Shown here piece by piece: positions 57,331-64,000 of a DNA stretch of 64,000 bases. The stretch spans positions 5,097,001-5,161,000 of the forward strand of contig JANJXV010000037.1 of assembly GCA_024803745.1 (NCBI GenBank). The letters run 5' to 3'. Position numbers and translations under genes: made by a program. The notes under the pieces are model-generated. The model worked only from the letters and a program-made list of their open reading frames with translations. It did not search any database and had not been told where the DNA came from. The stretch's first letter is position 1, and the number at the start of each line of letters is the position of its first letter. This DNA comes from Megascapheus bottae (lineage: Eukaryota > Chordata > Mammalia > Rodentia > Geomyidae).

Positions 57331-58380
57331 GTTTAGTTGTCTGTTATTTCCTTGTTTACAATCTTCTCTGGTGAGGAGTCAGCGGCACAAACCCAGGGGT
57401 CTTAACATCCAGAACTTGGACCTAACAAGGGCTTTTGATTTTCAGAATGAATGAAAAACGGGGCATTTCATGTAGGAAGTATAGTTGATGCCTAGGTAGG
57501 GTTAGGATCCCTCCTGTGTGTCCATGGTCTCCTGTGGTGCCTCTCCCACAGCTCTTGTTCTGAGGAGTGTTAACTGTCAGCTGACCCTTGTGTTTCTTCA
57601 TACTGCGCCCTGAGCTCTTGTGGGCCAAATCACCTTATTTACTTTTAGACTCCCCAAGCTGGCACAATGCCTGGCATTAGTGGAGCTCATTAGAACCACT
57701 GCCCTGGACACTTGCTGGCTATCTTAGGGAGCTAGTGTAGCCTGTGTTAGAGGGGGCCTGTCTCAGACTATTTTATTCATCTGTGCATTGTAGGGCTGAG
57801 CACAGGAACACACTTAGCACTTACTTTTTGAATGAACAAGAGAAGGAATGGGGTAGTCTGGCTATAGGGTCGGGAATGGACCTTGAAATTCAGCCAATAT
57901 CTAACTACTATCTATAGAATATATATGAAAGAGAGGTGGATCTGGAGACTCAAGTTCATCCTGTCTTCTTCTCCTTTAGATTTGCTTGGGCCTCTTGTCA
58001 TCCACATTTTCTACAAGTAGAGCTCTCCTTGACTTTGCTGATTTCCTTTTCATTCATTGTCCTGCATCTACTTTTTCCCATGGAACCAACACCTTTCCCA
58101 AATTGCAGGGCTACTCTGTAAATCTCCTGGGAACCCTGTTCAACCATCCCTGAAATGAGCAAGGGACACGGAGGAAGACATTTAGCCTCTCCTCCCAGTT
58201 ATGCACCAATCCTCTGTCTTCTCTGATCTGAGCAAGAAACAGTACAAGAAACACCACTTCCCAACAGCGGGAAGGGCATGTGATATGAAATTACAGCAAA
58301 CTAGTTCCCCAGATGCTAAGGGTGATGGATGTACCAGGTGATTTCACTATGATCATCAGTACACAATGTTTATCAAATCA

Positions 58381-58381
<1 letters not shown>

Positions 58382-58440
<59 letters not shown>

Positions 58441-58450
58441 ACACACACAT
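58382..58450 (+). repeat. (CA)n microsatellite
   Basis: Nearly pure CA with one tacac interruption. Confidence 0.95.
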
Positions 58451-58459
58451 CTGATGCCT

Positions 58460-58610
58460 TTCTTATTCTTTTGATTTTAGCTCAAATTGTATCTCCTCTT
58501 TCTAAAGCAGGTTTCAGCCCTTGGTGTCAGTGCTACCCAAATAGCTTCTTTTGTAGCACTTATCACAATTTATGATGAATTGTTTTGCTCTAGGAAAGTC
58601 TGTTTCTATT
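58460..58610 (+). mobile_element. Possible L2 fragment
   Basis: tttagctcaaattgtatctc, then tgtagcacttatcacaattt fit the L2 3' region. Confidence 0.45.
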
Positions 58611-59032
58611 GCATGAGAACCAGCTGCCAAATGTGAGTGATGCCAAGAGCCCGGGGAAAAAGGTAGACCCACAATTGCTAAAGTGCAATTTACTGAGCAC
58701 GTTTGGGGCAGCAGCCAAGACAAGTGGGCCTGACACTGTCAGGCAGTAGCAAGCTAGACAAGGGGGCCATGGGCAATGGAATGAACATACCTGGCCTTTC
58801 TCAAAATTACAATCATGGTCAACATCAGTTCAGAAGCAGCTTGGGTAACAACAATTGGCATAATACACTTGGTTGACTATCTTAATGGCTTTGTTTATCC
58901 TACGGGGCTTAGGATGCATTCCAGGGTCACTAGCTGGCAAGATGGTGGTTACCATTAGGATGGCATCAGTCTCATCAAGCTGGAGCTCTCCTGGTTTATA
59001 TATCTTTCTTATTGTTTTCCAATTAGATTATC

Positions 59033-59270
59033 AATAGAAAATACAGCTCTGGTGGCTGGGAGTTTGGCCTAGTGGTAGAGTGCTTGCCTAGCATGCATGA
59101 AGACCCAGGTTTGATTCGTTGGTACTACATACATAGAAAAAAGCCAGAAGAGGTGCTGTGGTTCAAGTGGTAGAGCGCTAGCCTTAAGAAAGGCCAAGGA
59201 CAGTGTTCAGGCCCTGAATTCAAGCCTCAGGACTGGCAAAAAAAAGAAAGAAATAGAAAATATAGCTCTG
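59033..59270 (+). mobile_element. IDL-Geo-type SINE with TSD
   Basis: aatagaaaatacagctctg at 59033-59051 and aatagaaaatatagctctg at 59252-59270 (one mismatch). Complete body with intact A-box-like and B-box-like stretches. Confidence 0.92.
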
Positions 59271-60424
59271 TGTCATCAGTGTATATGCAATATAGTAACC
59301 ATGAGCAGTATAAACTATAATATAATTATTCCATTATAATTACTTACTGTATCCTTAGTGAGAGAAACCTATTGGGAAGAACGAAAAAGAAATCTCAGGT
59401 TAAGAAAGCATTTTCTCTTTGTTAAGGGACAGGCTGATGTAAATTCACAAAGGTCAAACTACAGTCTGGGGGATCGTGGCTGAAAGAATTACCTCCTCAA
59501 TGAGACATGGCATGTGTTTCATTAGGTGTCAATTTATGGTTGGCCCCTAGGTTTCAGAAGATAAAGTTTTGTGGCACTCCTTTCCATTCTAGCCTGCCCA
59601 TATAGTTTCGATTTATTTTCGTAATGAATTCACTTGGCATTTTCCCTCCGGAATCCAGTTATTAAAACAAACTTGCAAGAGACTCCGCTTGCAGGTACAA
59701 GAGTGTGGGAACGAAATGAACTCTGAGGTACAATATGAGTGCTGATATTGGTTCAGCCATGGCGTGACAGTTAGGATGAGTGAGAGCACTGGGAATCTTG
59801 TTAAATCTCACAATTTAGCACCAGCCTCTGGGAGAAGAAAATCACGTCCAATCATCGTATCCTCTTCGCCTTGTAAATAAATGTGTGAGAGAGGAATTGT
59901 TGGTGTGGAGGGGGAGGGAGTGGAGGAAGAAATTGATCCCGATTCCGCCATCATTTGCTGATGGAACTAAGATAGAAGATTCATTGAGAAGGATTTATAA
60001 GAAAAATAAATTGAGGTCACAGTCCCAAGGTTCAGACATGTGCTCAGAAAAACTTCTGTTAGTCATTACCTACATATTGAGTATTTGACTGTAGCAAACA
60101 GTTTCCTGGGCACTAAGAATACAATGAGAAAGAAGGCAAAATCCTTGTACATAAGAAGCGTATGTTTTGGAGGAATGAGATTAGAGAATAACCAAATGAG
60201 CAAGTTGACCCTGATAACTTCTGTGAAGAAAGGAAGCAGGTCAGTGTTCTGGGAAGGTAGGCCGAGGAGTGTGGTGGTACACACAGGGCTCTGGTGAAAT
60301 GGGAACAGCTGAGTAACTGGATGTTTGGATGGAGGAAGATGTATGGAGATGGAAAAGAAGGACGAATGCCTGAAATTAGCTTGGCCTGAGGGGAAAATCA
60401 AAAGATTGTCCAGTCTTTTGCAGA

Positions 60425-60740
60425 CAGCGCTGTGTTGATTTATGTTCCCATGACTGTGGCAAAAGAGAGGACAGAAACAACATAAAGAAGGAAAAGGCTG
60501 TTGGGGAGTTTCAGAGCGCCCATCCCATGGTAATGGCCCCGTGACAATCATGCAGTGGGAATGTGGCATAGACTGCCTTCACCTCATGGTGGGCAGGAAG
60601 TAGAGAGGAAAGATATGGCCTTGAGGGATACACTTTCCCTTGGTACTCTCTACCCCTTCAAGTTTCTACTGTCTTTCACCAACTGGGGACCAACTGCCCA
60701 ACACAGAACCTGTAAGGAGAATAGTTCATATTCAAACTAC
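60425..60740 (-). mobile_element. ERVL-MaLR (MST/MLT-like) LTR fragment
   Basis: An inverted MaLR-like progression: ttgatttatgttcccatgac, a tcacctcatggtgggcagga block, gagaggaaagatatggcctt, then a ccaactggggaccaactgcc block. The 167-residue minus frame crossing its left edge is not a gene. Confidence 0.45.
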
Positions 60741-60820
60741 GAAAATTAAATGTAAATAACTATGCTCACAATTTAGTTGTGATGTTTGTGTTTGCAAAGG
60801 ATACTTCAAACAGATCATTC

Positions 60821-61023
60821 AATCACTCATATTTGGCCGGGAATGTCCTAGTGGTAAAGTGTTTGCCTAGTATGCACGAAGCTCTGAGTTTGATTCCTTG
60901 GTACCACATACATAGAAAAAGCTAGAAGTGGTGCTGTGCCTTGAGTGGTAGAGCATTAGCCTTGAGCTTTCTCAAGGCCCTGAGTTCAAGCCCCAGGACT
61001 GGCAAAAAAAATCCCTCAAATTT
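60821..61023 (+). mobile_element. IDL-Geo-type SINE with imperfect TSD
   Basis: aatcactcatattt (60821-60834) and aatccctcaaattt (61010-61023). Both ID units present; the second is partly deleted after cattagccttgagc. Confidence 0.85.
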
Positions 61024-61224
61024 GATAGTTGTAGCATAACAATATTAATGGCTACATATCTCAAAACCTTGATATGAGAATTGCATGTCACCTCAAGAGA
61101 TACCAGTATTTATTGTGGAATTATTTATGTATGTGTTTGGCCTTTAGATAAGTAGTTCCTTAACAAGAGAACAAGATATCTCAGGTGAGGGTATTGAGAA
61201 TAGAAGGAGAGTATCTTGCTTTTG

Positions 61225-61290
61225 GAATGCCCAGTAAGTGTGGCAGAGGTGGGATTTGAACCCAGATGTATTTCTTCCAAAGCCTATGGG
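61225..61290 (+). mobile_element. MIR 3' fragment
   Basis: taagtgtggcagaggtggga and tttgaacccagatgtatttc match the 3' part of MIR. Confidence 0.5.
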
Positions 61291-61931
61291 TAGAAACTGA
61301 GCTCAGAACCCACTGAGAGCTTAACTCGGTGCCTGCATGTTTCTCTGTCATTAAGTACCCTGCCTTTCTTAACAACAATCCTGCATAATCTCAGCATCTG
61401 CATTTCAGGAAAACATTCAGAAATCAGTGATTTGCCACAGAACCAGAGCTTGAAGTCACAGCTTCTGATTTCAGATCCCCAGGTCTTTTTCCCTGTGATG
61501 TGCCTCCTGGAGTTTTGCTTATTATAATTAAGCATATTTTGAATGAAACCCTCAGAAACAGATACCAAATTTGCTTCAGTAGATACAGCTGTTTGCAAAA
61601 CAAAAGGTCCAATTTTCTTCCTTAATACTGCTTCTATTAACATTTAAAAGATCCCTCCATATTCATAGTTCCTATTTTAAGCAAAGAATCATCAGAGCAT
61701 TTCAGTATTCATCAGCTGATCAAACCCACCAGGGTTCTGAATCCACGTCTCCTCTGCCACCTGTCAGCTTCAAAGTTGCTCTCTTCCTGTCTCATGCCCT
61801 GTGCACATCCCAGGGATTTCCAGCCTGTCGTTTGTCTTTTGCTTCTGGTTATTCACATACTGTTGCATTTATAGAACTGGACCAGCTAACCAACCAACCA
61901 ACCAACCAATCAACAATAACAACTAAAAACC

Positions 61932-62145
61932 ATGCCGGGAGCCAGTGGCTTACACCTGTAATCCTAGATCTAAGGATCTCCATTCAAAACCAGTCTGGGT
62001 ACAGAAAATCAGTGAGACTCCTATCTCCAATTAAACACCAGAAAACCAGAAGTGGCACTGTGGCTCAAGTGAACAGCTCAGGGACAGTGCCCAAGGCCAG
62101 AGTTCAAGCCCCATGAGCGACCAAAAAGAAAGAAAGAAAGAAAAA
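61932..62145 (+). mobile_element. Composite 7SL/ID SINE, partly deleted
   Basis: ccgggagccagtggcttaca, ctatctccaattaaacacca, cactgtggctcaagtgaaca, ccccatgagcgacc and an aaag-rich tail. A CCAA repeat (61886-61909) lies just upstream. Confidence 0.82.
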
Positions 62146-62177
62146 AAAAAAAACGCCCAACAACAACATGTCTTTTA

Positions 62178-62401
62178 GCCTTACACTAGTTGCTCATGTC
62201 TGTAATCCTAGCCATTCATGATGCTGAGATCTGAGGATCACACTTCCAAGCAGGCCCAAGAAGGAAAGTCTGTGAGATGCTTATCTCCAACAAACTAGCA
62301 AAAAGTATGAAATGGACATATGGCTCAATTGGTAGAGTGCCAGAAAAGCTAAGGAATAATGCCCAGATCCCTGAGTTCAAGCCCCAGTGCCAACACACAC
62401 A
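62178..62401 (+). mobile_element. Composite 7SL/ID SINE
   Basis: tgctcatgtctgtaatccta, gcttatctccaacaaactag, caattggtagagtgccagaa, caagccccagtgccaacac. Confidence 0.82.
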
Positions 62402-62417
62402 AACTCAAAAGTGCCTT

Positions 62418-62462
62418 TTGAATTGTTTGAATTGAATTACATTGAATTGAATTGTTGAATTG
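62418..62462 (+). repeat. (GAATT)n-like tandem repeat
   Basis: Repeated ttgaatt/gaattgaatt units, right after a SINE. Confidence 0.8.
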
Positions 62463-63069
62463 CAAAGTGCTCTTAAAATTGTTGGAAATTAGAATGACCT
62501 ATGAGAGGGAAGCAGAGGACATTTGAACTTATTGTCTGGCAAGACAAGGAGAGCTGCCATTGGGAGAAGGGAGATGTGACAAAGGAAAGGTGAGATGGCA
62601 AGAACATGTCTTCCACAAGACCAGCGAGGTTGAAGCTTCCTCTGGTCTCTCTCAAACTTCTGCAATCTTAGAACTCCAGTCTTGACTCCTTCTGCGGATG
62701 TGGAACTCACAGTCAGCCACCTACCCCAGATTTCCACTTAAATGTCTAATAGCATCTCAAGTCGAACAGGATGAAAGGAAATACCTGACCTTCATCCTCA
62801 GGCTTGTTCCGCTCAGCGTTCTTGCATCTGCTGATGATAACTCTTATTCCTCCTCTCAGGATGAATGTTCACCACTTTCAATGACCTCCTGGATGCTTGC
62901 GCCTACCCCCCGCCCCCCCCCTCCCTGCTCCCATTCATCTGCTTTGCCTGCTGTTGGAGCTTAGCCACATGTCCTCTTGTCTGGACCACTTGGCCCAGCG
63001 AGGCCTTGCGCAACAAGGCTGAGTTAGGAACAAGTTCTTTCTCCGGCAAAAGCTGCCTGGTCATTCTGT

Positions 63070-63297
63070 GTAAAATTACAGGCCTGATCTCAGAGTGACC
63101 CCACAGTTCCTTTCCTCACCACTGTCTCCCAGAGCATTTATCTCCAGCTATGTCTTCTACCCAATGATTTTGATTATTGTCTTCCCACAGTGCTCTCTAG
63201 AATGTAAGCCCCTTGAGGACAGGAATTTTGCCCATTGTTCCAACATGCTTTCAATGACTATAACATTGCTTAATCATACTGGTTGGATGAATGAATG
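63070..63297 (+). mobile_element. L2 LINE 3' end
   Basis: ctctagaatgtaagcccctt, gaggacaggaattttgccca and ggttggatgaatgaatg are the classical L2 3' end. Confidence 0.75.
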
Positions 63298-63576
63298 ACT
63301 GTGAAGGGATTAACACAGTGTCTGACTACGGAAATCCTTCTATTATAAAAAGAAAAACAAACCAAGCAAAAATGTGATCTCAACTCTTTAAATGCTACTG
63401 GAAATTCAGAAGGCATTGTTTTCAGGATGGCTCTATCCAGGGATGTAAATGAAACCATCCATCACCAGCTGCTTTTGTGTATTATATTGCCTTTTTCTTC
63501 CCCGTTAGCTATATGCACAGCCAAGTTTTCATTGTCACTTCCAACTCCAGGTTGATATTCTTCAGATTGGCAATAC

Positions 63577-63577
<1 letters not shown>

Positions 63578-63636
<59 letters not shown>
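63578..63636 (+). repeat. (TG)n microsatellite
   Basis: Pure TG. Confidence 0.95.
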
Positions 63637-63639
<3 letters not shown>

Positions 63640-63659
63640 GGGTGTGTGTTAGAAAGCTC

Positions 63660-64000
63660 TTCATTACTAGTGATGAATACTATAGAGAAGCAATTTATAA
63701 GGAAGAATGATTCAGTTTAGTTCATGTTTTCAGAGGTCTCAGTCCATAATGAGCAAACAGAACTCTTTACATCATGACATCCAGGAAGCAGGGGGAATGG
63801 GGATGAGAGGAGAAAATAGGGTAAAATACAGGGGAGAGAGAGAGGGGCGAGGGAGGAAGGAGACAATGAGAGAAGAGAGAGGAAAGAAAGAAAGAAGAGT
63901 GAGAGAGGAGAGACCCAGTGAGAAAAGAGAAGAGAGAAGAGGAGGAAAAGGAAGGGAGAATGACAAGAGGAAATCAAAGGAGAGGGGAGAGAAAGAAGAG
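63660..64000 (-). mobile_element. Possible MaLR LTR remnant running into a GA-rich tract
   Basis: gaagcaatttataaggaaga, a ttcatgttttcagaggtctc block and gacatccaggaagcaggggg resemble an inverted MaLR LTR. From about 63830 the text is impure GA repeat to the window edge. Confidence 0.4.

Larger units (their letters stand above)
30427..64000 (-). other. Region upstream of SH3RF2 first coding exon (5'-UTR intron, promoter, intergenic)
   Basis: No further protein-coding exon was recognised. Known mammalian synteny puts GRXCR2 on this side, but I found nothing like it, so it probably lies beyond the window. Stretches without a recognisable feature include about 34321-34574, 35670-36504, 37873-38654, 40461-41099, 43543-44043, 45375-45836, 46531-47109, 48246-49124, 49293-50111, 50931-53049, 55046-55852, 56102-56607, 57331-58381, 58611-59032, 59271-60424, 61024-61224, 61291-61931 and 62463-63069. 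The 49430-49720 part is faintly MaLR-like. Confidence 0.6.

Noticed and set aside
60066..60569. 167-residue minus-strand frame, the longest in the window besides the SH3RF2 frame
   Set aside because: Its N-terminal part overlaps a MaLR-like LTR remnant. It shows no recognisable domain, signal or conserved context.

Overview
This is nuclear DNA from a placental mammal, almost certainly a rodent. Short and long interspersed repeats and microsatellites fill the window, and only one short open frame looks like a real gene. The commonest repeats are two SINE types: a composite of a 7SL/B1-like half and an ID (tRNA-like) half, and a double tRNA-like ID element. From memory of published descriptions, the second matches IDL-Geo of the Geomyoidea (pocket mice, kangaroo rats, pocket gophers). 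A geomyoid such as a heteromyid is therefore the best guess. This rests on recall, not on a search.

The one protein-coding feature is on the minus strand at 30318..29941. It is the first coding exon of SH3RF2 (POSHER), an E3 ubiquitin ligase of the POSH family, and it carries an intact C3HC4 RING finger. It ends at a clean GTAAGA donor and is preceded by a strong acceptor with 108 bases of 5' UTR, so at least one noncoding exon should lie further right. Positions 1-29940 are then the following intron, and no SH3-domain exon is visible there. Positions 30427-64000 are the 5'-UTR intron, promoter and upstream intergenic DNA. A moderately CpG-containing stretch at about 31.25-31.69 kb is the best promoter or first-exon candidate.

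The rest is a layered record of retrotransposition. Ancient MIR, L2, MER5 and MaLR pieces are overlain by old B1/ID monomers, 5'-truncated L1 copies and younger SINEs. Many of the younger copies have readable target-site duplications (TSDs). Some insertions are nested: a SINE in an L1 at 13.4 kb, an unidentified retrocopy in a SINE at 38.7 kb, and an L1 end in a SINE at 44.4 kb. The last two hit the same internal position of the same SINE type. Many microsatellites grow directly out of SINE 3' tails. Two short TSD-flanked copies (6.5 and 56.6 kb) share a roughly 105-base 3' end with AATAAA, match none of the repeats above, and may be an uncatalogued retroposed transcript.

I saw no CRISPR array, prokaryotic operon, RNA gene of known type or new enzymatic system. 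The less ordinary observations all concern retroposition.
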